The notes: generated from the letters alone by a model not told the origin. A stretch of DNA of 64,000 nt from Streptomyces griseoincarnatus (GCA_014649575.1 BMTH01000020.1:41608-105607); one strand, 5' to 3'. Counted from the first letter of the stretch, positions 1 to 10,333 are shown. Numbers and translations are program-made.

Positions 1-3000
1 AGTTGGACGTTGCGAGTGTGGCTGCTGCTGGTGCCGTTCGACGTGCGGACGACCGTCGGTGCGCCGGGGTGAGTGTAGGTGCGGGTGGCCTTGGTGATCT
101 TCCCGGTGCTGTCGGTTGTGAGTTCACCGCCGGGAAGGTAGAGGGTGGAGCCTGCTCCGGAGTTCTCCAGGAGGCGCTGGCCCTCGGTGTCGTAGGTGTA
201 GTTGACGGTGGTGCCACCGGTGGTCACCGTGGCCGGCTTGTTCTCGCTCGTCCAGGCGAATTGCTGCGTGTCATTGGCGAGGTCACGCTTGGTGGTGTTG
301 CCAGCCGCGTCGTAGGAGTATGCGCTGTCGGAGCCGGAGGGGGTGGAGGAGACCCAGGCCAGGGTGTGGGGCTGAGTCATGACCGGCTGGATGGCGCCGT
401 TTCCGGCTGTGGTGCCGTAGCTGGAGCGATAGGTGACGTTCTTGGTGGCGTCGGTGACGTTGTGCTCGGTGAGGGTGGAGCGGTTGCCGATCCAGTCGTA
501 GGTGAATGCCTGACGGTAGGCGGTCGCGGAGGCTGCCACTGTGCCAGCGGCCGGAGCGGCCGCGGCGAGCGTGTTGGTCAGCGAGGCATCCGGACTGGAG
601 GTGTCGCTGGCCTCGTTCGGTGCGTCTGTGACAGGGCCTGATGAGGCGGCGTAGTCGGTCCGGTAGCCGAAGGTGGCCCCGTTGGCGGTCTTGCAGCCGT
701 TGCCCGTGCCGGTGGGGACGATGTTGGAGGTCCAGGCGTGGACGAGCTCACCAAGAGCGTCGTAGGTGTAGCACTGGGTGTCCCAGGTGGAGCCCGAGGC
801 TTCGCTCAGTTTGCGGGAGTTCGATGTGATGGTGCCGGAGGCGTCGTAGGAGTAGTAGCTGTCGGTGATGCGGTGGGGTGAGGCGGTCTCGCGGTCGGCG
901 ACGGTGCGCTGGAGGCGTCCGGTGTGCGGATCGATGAAGTTGGTGGTCCACAGGCGGTAGGGCTGGGAGCCGGAAACGGCGCGGAGGACTTCGCCGAAGG
1001 GCGAGTAGGTGACGTCAGCGGTGTACCAACTGGAGCCCGCCGTGGACTCGGGCAGGCCGTCCTCGTTGTAGCGGGTGACCACCTTCTCGGCGGCGATGCC
1101 GCCTTTCGCCGGGTAGGTGACGGACGAGGGCTTGCCGGTCGGCGTGTAGCCGTAGGTGTAGCTGTAGGTTCCTGAGAGCCCGGCGGTCTTGGTGTTGGCG
1201 GGGATAGTGATGTCCCGGCCGGTGGGCTGGTAGTCGGTGGTGTAGCCGATGGTCCTGGAGACGTAGTCGCCGTCCGCGGTGTGGCGGGTCGAGGCGACCG
1301 GCAGGCCGAGGGCTCCGACGGCGTCGTATGTGAAGGACTTGATCGGGGTGGCCGTGGCCGAACCTTCGCGGACAGCCGTCACCCGTCCCAGTACGTCGTA
1401 GCTCGTGTACAGGGACTTGCCGTTGGCATCAACCGTGACGAGGGGACGGTCGGCGCCGTCGAACGCGGTCGTCCTGGTGGTGCCGGTGTCCGGGTCGGTG
1501 GCCTCGACCACGCGCCCGCGAACGTCGTACTTGTACGTCCACTTATTGCCGGCCGGGTCGGTGACTTCAGAGCGGTTGCCGCGGACGTCGTAGGCGTAAT
1601 GGGTCGATCGGGTGGTCGACTGGCCGGCGTCGGTGTACTGCTCGACCTCGGTGACCCGGCCGAGAGCGTCGGTGGTGGTCCATGTTGCCGGGGAGGTGTT
1701 GCCCGGGGGGTTCACATGCGTCGTGTCCGGTCCGTAGGACGTGAACGTCTCGTGCTCGAACTCGCCGTCGTGGTAGGTCGCCTGGCGGATGGTGCGGCCC
1801 ATGCCGTCGTACTGGGTCTTCAGGTAGCTGGGGATGAGCTTGGTCGACTTGGGTTCGAACAGCGTGGTGGTCGGCTGGCCCGCGGCGAGGTAGCCGCTGG
1901 TGACGATGCTGGGACGGCCGTGGTCGTCGTATGAGGTGTCGGTGATGATGCGGCCAGGGCCGTGGGCCTCGTTCTGGGTTTGAACCGGGCGGAGCAGGCC
2001 GTCGTAGATGGTGACCGAGGAGGCGTAACTGCCGTCGTCTCTGATGGTCTTGGTGGTGACGGCAGCAGGGCTGGTCCTGGAGGGGGTTGCGGAGGCCTGC
2101 TGGTAGCCGATCTGGACGTCGGGGGTCTGGCTGCCGCTGGAGCGCGTCGGGGACCAGCCCTTGACCAGGCGGCCGAGGGCGTCGTACTCGTACCGCGTCA
2201 CGCGGCCGTTGGGGTCGGTGACGGTGAGAGGGAGGGAGCGGCCGGGGTCGAAGGTGCTCGTCGTGGAGTGCCCGAGAGCGTTGATGGTCTTCAGTCCGGT
2301 GAGGGGGCCGCCGATGTCGGCCGGGGTGTAGACGTTCTCGGTGGTGCCCTGATCTGGTCTGGTGACCTTGCGGACACGGCCGAGCGGATCGTAGGTGGTG
2401 GTGGTGACGACGCTGTGTGCGTCACCCTCGCCGTTGGATTCCGCGACGGTAGTGGTCAGGCCCTTGAGCGGCGTGGCGGCGTGGGCGAGGTTGTCGTAGC
2501 TGGTGCGGACCGATTTGAGCAGGTGCGTGGCGTAGTTCGCGTCGGCGTACTGGGCGCAGGGTACGGCGATGGTCCGGCTCTGGGAGATCAGGCCGATCAA
2601 GTGCGCGTCGGTGTTGTGGACGTAGGTGTTACGGGTGCACTCCTGTTCGGAGAGCGTTTCGCCGCCGGAGCCGTTGGGCTTGACGACGAAGCTTTCGGTC
2701 TCGGTGGGCAGACCGTAGGTGTCGTCGACGGTGGTGAGGGTGCGCTTGGACTGCCATCCGGGGTTGAGGGACTGGATGTCGTCGGTGCGCTTGATGCCGA
2801 CGCGGTGGGCGAGGAGCGGTTCCATGGCCGAGCCGTCCTCGGCCTCCCGGGTGCGGGAGGCGGTCTGCTTGGACCAGGGGAAGTTCAGGGTGCGCCGGAC
2901 TAGGTGCTTGTCGGAGTCCTTGTAGGTGAGGGCCTCGGCCACCTGGCCCGCGTACTGCGGGGCGTCGTCGCTGACCAGGGTGTAGGTGCCGGTGGTGTCC

Positions 3001-5609
3001 TTGACCTCACCGCCGGTTCCGAGGAAGTAGCGCGTCTCGGAGTACGACTGTGACTGGGGGTCGTCGTTGCCGGTGTCGCTGGACGTGGTCTTGCTGCCCT
3101 TGGTCACGGAGAGCTGGCGGTATCCCCGCCAGTCGCTGTACGTGCGCAGGGCGGGTCGCTGGAACTCGTCGTCGGACTTGGCCCAGGCCGGGCCGGTGTA
3201 CTTGTACTTGGTGACGATGGGCACACCGTGATTGGTGACCTTGTCGGTCTCCACGACGGAGGCGACGACGTACTTGTTAAACCACACCTTGGGCGGGGTC
3301 CGCTCGTCGCCGTCCGGGGACCAGCGGACCGGGAAGCAGGTTCCGTTCGCCTTTTCCTTGTCTTCGGCGGGCGGGGTGGCGCAGCCGCCGGTGTACTCGA
3401 TCTCGATGTCGGCGCCGGCCTCGGTGGCGACGGTGCCGATGCGGGGGCGGGTGAACGCGGGGCGCTGGTCCTTGGGGCCGGTGCGGACGAGGTTGGGGAG
3501 CTGGCGGTCACGCAGGCGGGACTGGAGCGGGGAGGAGGAGCCGACGCGGTACTCGGCGAAACTTACGCCGTCCTTGGACTGGAGGGTGCCGGTGGTGTCT
3601 TCGGGGCCGAAGCCGGTGCGGGTGATCGAGTTGAGCCAAAGGCCGGGAGAGGTGTCGTACCAGTCACTGGGAAAGGACTGGTGGAGGGCGTAGACGTCGA
3701 CCTTGCCGAGGCCGGTCGTACCGGGCCGGGCGCCAAGGGTGGTGACGGTGTCCAGGCGCATCTGCGTCCAGAAGGACGGGAAGCCCGGGCAGAGCTTCGA
3801 CGTCGACTTGCAGTTGAGGTTCCCGGGGGTGTCCCACCAGGGGCGGTAGGCGCCGGGGTCGTCGGTCTTGGCGAAGTTCGCCGCGTCACAGGCGGTGGTG
3901 GACTTCAGGCAGCGCTGCTTGACGCCGAAGCTGACCTGCGCGGAGGGTTTGGACAGGTCACCCGAGCGCATTCCGTAGTCGATGGTGGTGGGGTAGGCGA
4001 AGCGCTCGTAGGCTTCTGGGGTCTTGCGCTTGTCCCGGACGGCGTAATAGTTCGTCTCCTGCTTCCAGTTGACGACCATCACGTTGCCGTTAACGTCTGC
4101 GACCTTGTCCAGGCCCCAGCGCCAGGCCTGCTGCTTACCGGCGCCGCAGCGGGAGTCTGCGAAGGCCGTCGCGTGGCAGGGTTCGCCGGGGTGGTTGCCG
4201 AAGACGGGGACCGTGGAGACCGAGTTGGTGTCGGCGTGACCGCCGCCGACCTCGTGACGGCCGAAGGTGTAGACAGTTCCGTCGGTGGTGGTCACCTCCC
4301 AGTACTCGCCGTCGTTGTCACCGTTCGTCGCACCGGTCTTGAGGGTGACGCGGCTGCCGTCGTCGGAGGCGGGGCGGTAGGTGTTGGTGGTGCCGACGCG
4401 GACCAGCTCGGTGCTCCGGCCTGCGAGGGACATCACCGCGTTGTGCGAGACCCAGCACAGGTCGGACGTCTTGTTGGTCTTGGCTGTGTTGTTGGGAGCG
4501 CCGGCGTCGAGCGTCTTCCGGTCGTCCTTGCAGCTGCGGTAGCGGCGCTCGATGTGGCCCGGGTCGTAGTCCCATCCCTCGCCGATCCAGGAGGCCTGAG
4601 GGGAGGAGACTCCCGTGCGGCCGTCCACGGATTGCGAGTTGTAGGTGAGCGCGATCTTCGGCGTGGGGCCGGCCGGGGCTGTCGGAACGGTCAGCGGGTA
4701 GGACCAGACGAAGGCGCCGGAGCTGCCGGCGTGTGACCAGGAGCCGGTTGAGGCAAGCGGGGTCGCCTTGAACGAGCCACCGGGGCCGGCTCCGGAATCC
4801 ACTGCGCCGATCACGGTGGAGTCGGCGCTGCCTTCCGCGTTCAGGAGTCGGGAGCCCGCCGACTGGGCGGAGGTGCCTTCGGACTCCGTGGCGGCGATGT
4901 CGTCGGCGGCCGGGTCGACGGTCGCGGAGACCGTGTTGGTGTCCGGGTCGTTGACCGTCTCCAGCTCGGTGTAAGCCTGGCACTCCTCCACGTCGGGGGT
5001 GGTCAGGTAGCAGGCGGGGAACTGGACCAGACGCAGGCGGGAACCCCAGTCGGCGCCGTAGAGGTTCTCGAAGGTGCCGTAGTCCAGTGAGAGTGTGACC
5101 GGTACCGCACCGGTGTCCGGCGGGTCGACACGGATGACCGCACCGTCCACGCCCTGAGTGGTGACTGCGGGGCGGGCGTCCACGGTCACTCCCCACGTAC
5201 CGGTGGGAGTGGGCTGCCCCTCGGCCGGGGCGAGGGTGACCGGGACCTGGTCCGAGGTCTGGGACTCGACGGCGGCGGACAAGGTCCGTGCGGCACCGGA
5301 GGGGAACGTGACCGTCGAGGTGGAGGCGGGGAGTGGGACGTCAGTACCGGGCGGCGCCGTTTCCCTGTCCTGCGGAGCATCGATCTTCAGGCTCTCGATG
5401 TCCTCGTTGACCGGGCTGCCGTCGGCCGGGACGACTTTGTCGAGCGACTCGAGAAGTACGGCCTCGCGCCCCGGTTCGTCGTCCAGCGGGACCGGTGGCA
5501 CGGCCGTCGCCGCCGTGGGCAGCAGACCGACGAGCACGGCGGCACCGGCTGCGGCGACAACAGCTCTGCGCACACGCAGGCTCGAGGAAAGGCGAGTTCG
5601 ACCGAACAC
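1..5609 (-). CDS. Secreted RHS/YD-repeat protein, 3' end outside the window
   Basis: About 1,870 residues are visible and the frame is still open at the window edge, so the C-terminus is missing. The GTG at 5609 is chosen because it starts a typical signal peptide: an Arg-rich n-region (MFGRTRLSSSLRVRR), an Ala/Val core and an ATA cleavage site near residue 36. A GGGGGA lies just upstream. The N-terminal third has the Streptomyces RHS leader with phrases such as ALTYNSQSVDGR and ASWIGEGWDYDPG. From about 2.5 kb leftward come many YD-type repeats (YEYDALGRLVKG, TYDPLGRVRKV, SYDVLGRVTAV, YSYDAAGNTTKRD). Known RHS proteins form a shell that encloses a variable C-terminal toxin or effector. Whether this one carries a toxin cannot be judged because that part is outside. 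The plus-strand open frames over this region are antisense shadows. It is divergent from another secreted repeat protein. Confidence 0.93.
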   Translation of the reverse strand, partial: MFGRTRLSSSLRVRRAVVAAAGAAVLVGLLPTAATAVPPVPLDDEPGREAVLLESLDKVVPADGSPVNEDIESLKIDAPQDRETAPPGTDVPLPASTSTVTFPSGAARTLSAAVESQTSDQVPVTLAPAEGQPTPTGTWGVTVDARPAVTTQGVDGAVIRVDPPDTGAVPVTLSLDYGTFENLYGADWGSRLRLVQFPACYLTTPDVEECQAYTELETVNDPDTNTVSATVDPAADDIAATESEGTSAQSAGSRLLNAEGSADSTVIGAVDSGAGPGGSFKATPLASTGSWSHAGSSGAFVWSYPLTVPTAPAGPTPKIALTYNSQSVDGRTGVSSPQASWIGEGWDYDPGHIERRYRSCKDDRKTLDAGAPNNTAKTNKTSDLCWVSHNAVMSLAGRSTELVRVGTTNTYRPASDDGSRVTLKTGATNGDNDGEYWEVTTTDGTVYTFGRHEVGGGHADTNSVSTVPVFGNHPGEPCHATAFADSRCGAGKQQAWRWGLDKVADVNGNVMVVNWKQETNYYAVRDKRKTPEAYERFAYPTTIDYGMRSGDLSKPSAQVSFGVKQRCLKSTTACDAANFAKTDDPGAYRPWWDTPGNLNCKSTSKLCPGFPSFWTQMRLDTVTTLGARPGTTGLGKVDVYALHQSFPSDWYDTSPGLWLNSITRTGFGPEDTTGTLQSKDGVSFAEYRVGSSSPLQSRLRDRQLPNLVRTGPKDQRPAFTRPRIGTVATEAGADIEIEYTGGCATPPAEDKEKANGTCFPVRWSPDGDERTPPKVWFNKYVVASVVETDKVTNHGVPIVTKYKYTGPAWAKSDDEFQRPALRTYSDWRGYRQLSVTKGSKTTSSDTGNDDPQSQSYSETRYFLGTGGEVKDTTGTYTLVSDDAPQYAGQVAEALTYKDSDKHLVRRTLNFPWSKQTASRTREAEDGSAMEPLLAHRVGIKRTDDIQSLNPGWQSKRTLTTVDDTYGLPTETESFVVKPNGSGGETLSEQECTRNTYVHNTDAHLIGLISQSRTIAVPCAQYADANYATHLLKSVRTSYDNLAHAATPLKGLTTTVAESNGEGDAHSVVTTTTYDPLGRVRKVTRPDQGTTENVYTPADIGGPLTGLKTINALGHSTTSTFDPGRSLPLTVTDPNGRVTRYEYDALGRLVKGWSPTRSSGSQTPDVQIGYQQASATPSRTSPAAVTTKTIRDDGSYASSVTIYDGLLRPVQTQNEAHGPGRIITDTSYDDHGRPSIVTSGYLAAGQPTTTLFEPKSTKLIPSYLKTQYDGMGRTIRQATYHDGEFEHETFTSYGPDTTHVNPPGNTSPATWTTTDALGRVTEVEQYTDAGQSTTRSTHYAYDVRGNRSEVTDPAGNKWTYKYDVRGRVVEATDPDTGTTRTTAFDGADRPLVTVDANGKSLYTSYDVLGRVTAVREGSATATPIKSFTYDAVGALGLPVASTRHTADGDYVSRTIGYTTDYQPTGRDITIPANTKTAGLSGTYSYTYGYTPTGKPSSVTYPAKGGIAAEKVVTRYNEDGLPESTAGSSWYTADVTYSPFGEVLRAVSGSQPYRLWTTNFIDPHTGRLQRTVADRETASPHRITDSYYSYDASGTITSNSRKLSEASGSTWDTQCYTYDALGELVHAWTSNIVPTGTGNGCKTANGATFGYRTDYAASSGPVTDAPNEASDTSSPDASLTNTLAAAAPAAGTVAASATAYRQAFTYDWIGNRSTLTEHNVTDATKNVTYRSSYGTTAGNGAIQPVMTQPHTLAWVSSTPSGSDSAYSYDAAGNTTKRDLANDTQQFAWTSENKPATVTTGGTTVNYTYDTEGQRLLENSGAGSTLYLPGGELTTDSTGKITKATRTYTHPGAPTVVRTSNGTSSSHTRNVQ

Positions 5610-6144
5610 GGAGGGTCCCCCGGACCACTTGGAGCGGGGCCGGATTTGGACCTCGCGCAGGACGAAACAGATCGGGCGAATTCTGTGAGAGCGATGTGAA
5701 GGAACGCTAGAGGTTCAGACCATTAGTGATCATCGTCACGCCACGTAACGATCGAAGCGCACGCGGACGCTGACGATCAGAACGCATCCCCTCGTTGAAG
5801 ACGCATTGAGGCATAGACCTGATGTCACTCCAAGATGCCTTATATCAGCTCAAATACCCCGAATCGCAATGGATTTCTGGCGACTTGGGGTATATCTCGG
5901 CGCGACCAGCGCCCGCCGACCGCAGCCGGGAAGCTCCTCGAAGGACGACGTTCACCCGGCCCGCGTTCCTGGCGTGGGAATCCAGAGGGTGACGGCAGAC
6001 GACTCATGGGTCATCATCAGCTCGCCCTGCCATGCCCGCGCCCCCGTACGGAACGGTCCGCTTCGCCATGGCCGGCCACATCGTTCCGGAGGAGCCCGCA
6101 CGCATCGACAGGTGTGCCGGGCATGGGGAAAGGGGCCTCTCACG
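5610..6144. promoter_or_regulatory. Divergent intergenic region between the RHS and FG-GAP genes
   Basis: This stretch of 535 bases separates two divergent genes for secreted proteins and should hold both promoters. GTGA-N6-TCAC at about 5727-5740 is a short inverted repeat. A frame is open upstream of 6145 in phase with the plus gene, but its translation has no signal-peptide or family character, so I treat it as untranslated. No clear sigma-70 hexamers were identified. Confidence 0.4.
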
Positions 6145-9100
6145 ATGCCAACCACTCAGTTCCGCATGCCCGGGCGCCGTACTCTGGCACTCGCCCTGGC
6201 CACGGCCGTCGCAGCGACCGGCATCGGCTATGCCGGATACATGAGCTCCGACGGACGACAACAGGCCGAGCCCCAGCGGGCCAAGGCGGTCACCGAGAGT
6301 GCCGCCGTCGTCCAGGCCGCCCGCACCGGTAGGCAGGTCGAGGTCACCGCTGACCGCACCGAGCGCTCCACCACCTGGGCCCGCCCCGACGGGCAGCTCG
6401 CCACGCGCTTCCACTCCTCGCCGGTCCGGGTCAACAAGGACGGCCAATGGCGCGCGATCAACCCGGATCTCCGCCGCGGCAAGTCCGGCTGGGAGACCAC
6501 GGCGACCAGCGCCCGAATGGTGTTCTCAGCAGGTTCGGGCACGAGAGAGCCTGAGCGGGCCTCGCGCGGCAGAGGGCAGCAGCGTGTGTCACTGGTGAAA
6601 AACGCTTCTGCCTCTGCGGCGGCAGGAGCGAACGACCTCGTCACGCTCTACGTGGGAGATGAGGGTGAGTACGCGATCCAGCTCACCTGGCCGGGGCCGG
6701 TTCCCGCGCCCGTCATCGACGGCTCCCGCGCCCTCTACCCGGAGATCTTTCCCGGTGCCGACCTGGTTCTCACGGCGGACAACGACGGTTTCGCCCAGCT
6801 CCTCGTCCTGAAGAACCGGGCGGCCGCCGCCAATCCCCTTGCGCAGCGGGTCTCGTACGGCATCACCTCCGAGGACCTGACCTTCCGCCTCAACCCTCTG
6901 TCCGGTGTCCTGACCGCGGAGACCTTCTACGGGAACGAGGTGGCCAGCTCGGGCACCCCGCTGATGTGGGACTCCACCGGCCAGCCCGCGGTCACCGACG
7001 GACAGGTCGGGGCCACTGCCCAGCCGACCGGCTCGGAGAGCCCGCAGCCCAGCGACTCGGCGTCCTGGGAGCCGGAAGCGGTACCGGCCGAGGAGGCGAC
7101 GAACGACGCCGAGTCGGACGAGCAGACCGACCGGGAGTCCGAGGCCGCGAGCCTGCCGACCCCCACCGACGGCCCTGAGGTCACCCCCTCGGAGACCGCC
7201 ACCCCCACAGCCCCCGCCGAACCCACCCCGAGTCCGTCGCAGACGGGATCGTCGGCGACTCTTTCACTCCCCCTCCTCGACGGGCCGGCACCGGACTCCC
7301 TCGGCAACACCGTGGAGTCCGACCTCTCGGGTGACAACTGGGTCGTCACCCCGGACCTGGACTTCCTCAACGCTCCGGAGACGACCTATCCGGTCTTCAT
7401 CGACCCGTCCGTCACCAAGGACATGGACAACTGGACCACCGCCTACAGCCGGCACCCCAACGCCACCTTCTACAACGGCAAGGGTTTCAACAAGGGCGGC
7501 ACGCACGAGGCCCGGGTTGGCTTCGAGTCCGACACCTGGGGTACGTCGCGTTCCTTCTTCAACATGGACTTCGACAAGAACCTCAAGGGCGCGAAGATCA
7601 GCAGCGCCAAGCTGCGTCTACTGGAAACGTACTCCTGGTCCTGCAGCGCGCGCTCGATGAGCGTCCACGTCACTGGAGCCATCAGCAAGAAGACCAACTG
7701 GAAGAACGCCCCGAAACTCACCGACGGCAACAAACTGCAGACCCGAAGCTTCGCGCACGGCTACAAATCCGGCTGTCGTGACGCCTACGAGACCTTCGAC
7801 GTGAAGAAGGCCGCCCAGAACTACGCCGACCTCGGCCGCTCCAAGATCACCTTCGGTCTGCGTTCCCGGGACGAGAAATCCCAGTACTCCTGGAAGAAGT
7901 TCCAAGCCAACGGCGAGAACGGCCCAGCTCTCGAACTCGTCTACAACCGTCGCCCTTCGTCCCCCACCAACCTCGACCTGTCGCCCGACGCCAAGTGCAC
8001 CACCACCGAGCCGTACGTCCGGATGGGCGCGGGCAGCGTCACCTTCACCGCACGGGGTAAGGACAAGGACTCCAACCTCGACTACCTGGACTTCGATCTC
8101 TGGCCCACGGGCAAGTGGGGCACCACCGGCGATGTACTCGGTTCCACGGGCAAGGTTTCCACCGGTGGCGACGGCGGCGACGCCCTGCGCTCCACACCCG
8201 CCTTCTCCACCAGCAAACTGACCAACGGAACGCTCTACTCCTGGAGAGTGCGCGGCGTCGACGACAAGGGCGCCACCTCCGGATACTCGCCGGCCAAAAC
8301 TCCCTGCCGGTTCATTCTGGACACCGCCGCTCCCAAGCGCCCCCGAGTCGTCTCCACCGACTTCCCCGACGCCGACGGCTCGAAGAACGGCTTCGGAGAT
8401 GACGCCGAGGACGCCAACTGGTCGGAGGTGAAGTTCGGGACGGCGGGCTCCTTCACCGTCTACGCCGGGTCCACCGACACCGTCCGCTTCGAGTACTCCT
8501 TCAACGGTTCCAGCTACAACTTCTCCAAGAGCCGTACCGCCGGGACGCCGGTCACCACCCCGACGACCATCGCCGACGCGAAGCCCCCGGCAGCCGGCCC
8601 CAACGTCCTGTACATCCGTGCGGTCGACTCGGCGGGCAACCCCTCCGACCCGACCCGCTACTTCTTCTACGTCAGCCCGCGTGACGAAGCCGACAGCGCC
8701 GGCGACTTCACGGGCGACGACCTGGCCGACCTCATGGTCGTGACTGCGGCGGGCGATCTCGCTCTCTACCCGTCCCAGGCAACACCCGACCTCGCCCGCC
8801 CCAGCGGTGACCTCGACTTCTCCATGCCCGGCGCCTACCGCGCCAATCCAGCCAAGGACCCGAGCACCGAGGACGGTCTTCCGCCCTTCGTCGCGGCGCC
8901 CGCCGGCCACTTCAAGGACTCCCTGATCACACACAACGGTGACATCTACGGAGGCGACGGCCTCCAGGACCTCGTCGTCAGGGTCGGCGGGAAGCTATGG
9001 GTCTACCCCGGTGACGGCTACGGTGCCGTGAACATCGACAAACGCCGGGAGATCATTCTTCCGGCGGGCGCCCCGTCACCCGCGTCCATGGACCAGATCG

Positions 9101-9612
9101 TGGCCGCGGGCGACATCACCGGTGACGGAAAGACCGACTTCTTCGCCCGGGTCGGCACGGAACTGTGGGCGCTGATCGGATACCACGGGGCCACCATCAG
9201 CAGTGCGACCCGGCTGACGGCAACCCTTTGGAACGAGCGGGACATCGTCACCGTCGGGGACGTAACAGGCGACGGAGTCGCCGACCTGATCTACCGCGCC
9301 CCGGACGCCACCCTTCAACTACGCAAGGGCATCGCCAACGGCAGCGGCGTCGATCTGAACTCGCTTGCTTCCGGAGCCAACTCCGCCGGCGGCAAGGACA
9401 TCACGTACGGCTCCAGCGGCTGGTCCCGCGCCTCCATCCCGCACATCATCGGCACCCCCGACGTCACGGGCGACTCCGTCCCCGACATCTGGACCGTTCG
9501 CGCAGACGGCTCGGTCCGCCTGTACACCGGAAAAACCGATGTCCTCACAGGCGCAGGGACCGAGATCATTACAGCTCGTTCCTACTGGAAGACCCGCATC
9601 GCCATCGGTTGA
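6145..9612 (+). CDS. Secreted DNRLRE-domain / FG-GAP (VCBS) repeat protein
   Basis: The protein has 1,155 residues. The ATG at 6145 is chosen over upstream in-frame starts because a purine-rich GGGGAAAGGGG lies just before it and a signal peptide follows (RRTLALALATAVAATGIGYAG). Residues about 290-372 form a Pro/Ser/Thr/Glu-rich linker. A DNRLRE-like beta-sandwich follows at about 410-610 (TTAYSRHPNATFYNGKGF, AKLRLLETYSWSC). Fibronectin-like segments lie at about 620-850. At least four FG-GAP/VCBS blades close the protein (GDFTGDDLADLMVV, GDITGDGKTDFFARV, GDVTGDGVADLIYRA, PDVTGDSVPDIWTV). The Asp-rich loops are expected to bind calcium. In Streptomyces such proteins often neighbour RHS proteins, as here. 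The role is probably extracellular binding or scaffolding; no catalytic domain is visible. Confidence 0.9.
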   Translation: MPTTQFRMPGRRTLALALATAVAATGIGYAGYMSSDGRQQAEPQRAKAVTESAAVVQAARTGRQVEVTADRTERSTTWARPDGQLATRFHSSPVRVNKDGQWRAINPDLRRGKSGWETTATSARMVFSAGSGTREPERASRGRGQQRVSLVKNASASAAAGANDLVTLYVGDEGEYAIQLTWPGPVPAPVIDGSRALYPEIFPGADLVLTADNDGFAQLLVLKNRAAAANPLAQRVSYGITSEDLTFRLNPLSGVLTAETFYGNEVASSGTPLMWDSTGQPAVTDGQVGATAQPTGSESPQPSDSASWEPEAVPAEEATNDAESDEQTDRESEAASLPTPTDGPEVTPSETATPTAPAEPTPSPSQTGSSATLSLPLLDGPAPDSLGNTVESDLSGDNWVVTPDLDFLNAPETTYPVFIDPSVTKDMDNWTTAYSRHPNATFYNGKGFNKGGTHEARVGFESDTWGTSRSFFNMDFDKNLKGAKISSAKLRLLETYSWSCSARSMSVHVTGAISKKTNWKNAPKLTDGNKLQTRSFAHGYKSGCRDAYETFDVKKAAQNYADLGRSKITFGLRSRDEKSQYSWKKFQANGENGPALELVYNRRPSSPTNLDLSPDAKCTTTEPYVRMGAGSVTFTARGKDKDSNLDYLDFDLWPTGKWGTTGDVLGSTGKVSTGGDGGDALRSTPAFSTSKLTNGTLYSWRVRGVDDKGATSGYSPAKTPCRFILDTAAPKRPRVVSTDFPDADGSKNGFGDDAEDANWSEVKFGTAGSFTVYAGSTDTVRFEYSFNGSSYNFSKSRTAGTPVTTPTTIADAKPPAAGPNVLYIRAVDSAGNPSDPTRYFFYVSPRDEADSAGDFTGDDLADLMVVTAAGDLALYPSQATPDLARPSGDLDFSMPGAYRANPAKDPSTEDGLPPFVAAPAGHFKDSLITHNGDIYGGDGLQDLVVRVGGKLWVYPGDGYGAVNIDKRREIILPAGAPSPASMDQIVAAGDITGDGKTDFFARVGTELWALIGYHGATISSATRLTATLWNERDIVTVGDVTGDGVADLIYRAPDATLQLRKGIANGSGVDLNSLASGANSAGGKDITYGSSGWSRASIPHIIGTPDVTGDSVPDIWTVRADGSVRLYTGKTDVLTGAGTEIITARSYWKTRIAIG

Positions 9613-9627
9613 CCTGCACGCCCCCAA

Positions 9628-9667
9628 GCGCCCGGACCTGCTTCCACGGGAAGGCGAGTCCGGGCGC
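9628..9667 (+). terminator. Hairpin terminator after the FG-GAP gene
   Basis: The arms GCGCCCGGAC (9628-9637) and GTCCGGGCGC (9658-9667) form a perfect 10-bp stem starting 16 bases after the stop codon. The loop can fold a second small CTTCC/GGAAG stem. There is no U-tract, which is common in streptomycete terminators. Confidence 0.7.
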
Positions 9668-9685
9668 ACTGAGCGTGCAAGCGAT

Positions 9686-9850
9686 TCAAGCGGTGCGGGC
9701 AGGGCGGCCGTTGCAGGAGCGCTCCAGGCCAAGGAAGTCCGCCTTGCGGGCCTCCCTGGGCTGGTAGGGCTTGCCGGTGTGGAACCAGTCACCGCCAAGG
9801 ATGAGGCGGCGGCCGGCGCGGGGGCGTTTGTCCTCGACGGCCAGCCCGCG
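9686..9850 (-). pseudogene. C-terminal fragment of an unrecognised minus-strand protein
   Basis: Reading leftward, an open frame without a start codon gives about 53 residues with natural-looking composition (VEDKRPRAGRRLILGGD, then WFHTGKPYQPREARKADFLG) and ends at a TGA at 9686-9688. It abuts the truncated end of the plus-strand transposase fragment, so it looks like the tail of a gene cut by transposition or deletion. I do not recognise the family. Confidence 0.4.
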
Positions 9851-10325
9851 GCGGGCTGACCACAAAGATCCACCTTGCCTGCGACGGTGAAGGCCGCCCC
9901 TTGGCCTTCACCCTCACCGCCGGCAACGTCAACGACTGCACCCAGTTCGAGCAGGTCATGACCCTCATCCGCATCCAGCGACGCGGACCCGGCAGACCCA
10001 GAACCAGGCCCGAGCGGGTCGCGGCGGACAAGGGCTACTCGTCCACGACGATCCACACCTACCTGCGACGTCGTGGCATCAAGGCGGCGATTCCCGAGCG
10101 GATCGACCAGATCAACGGCCGCATCCGCAGGGGCGAGAGCCGCTGTCGACTCGACCGGGCTGCCTACCGGCGACGCAACGTCGTCGAGCGCTGCTTCAAC
10201 AAGCTCAAACACAACAAGCCCTGCCACCCGCTACGGCAAACGCGCCCGCCACTACCAGGCCCTGGTCACCCTGGCCTGCCTCAGACTCTGACTGCCCTGA
10301 CTTTGCGGACACGACCTAGCGGCGC
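9847..10325 (+). pseudogene. Truncated, frameshifted IS5-family transposase
   Basis: The reading frame opens in mid-protein at RGGLTTKIHLACDGEGRPL, the start of the central DDE region of IS5-type transposases. It continues with AFTLTAGNVNDCTQF, VAADKGYSS, RRRGIKAAIPERIDQ and NVVERCFNKLK. The N-terminal third is absent. At about 10215-10235 the frame slips: the conserved ending RYGKRARHYQALVTLACLRL continues in the +1 frame. Both lesions make it inactive. It shows the same family architecture as the IS copy near 46.9-47.7 kb. Confidence 0.85.
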
Positions 10326-10333
10326 CTGACCGG

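Noticed and set aside
3..4736. Long plus-strand open frames across the left 5 kb (up to about 500 codons)
   Set aside because: They are Gly/Val/Ala-rich antisense frames of the minus-strand RHS gene, typical of GC-rich DNA, with no domain character.
5806..6144. In-frame N-terminal extension of the FG-GAP protein starting at a TTG
   Set aside because: The extension has no signal or domain character. The ATG at 6145 has a purine-rich site and starts a proper signal peptide.
7618..8934. 438-codon minus-strand open frame inside the FG-GAP gene
   Set aside because: Antisense shadow; the plus-strand product has clear DNRLRE and FG-GAP repeats.
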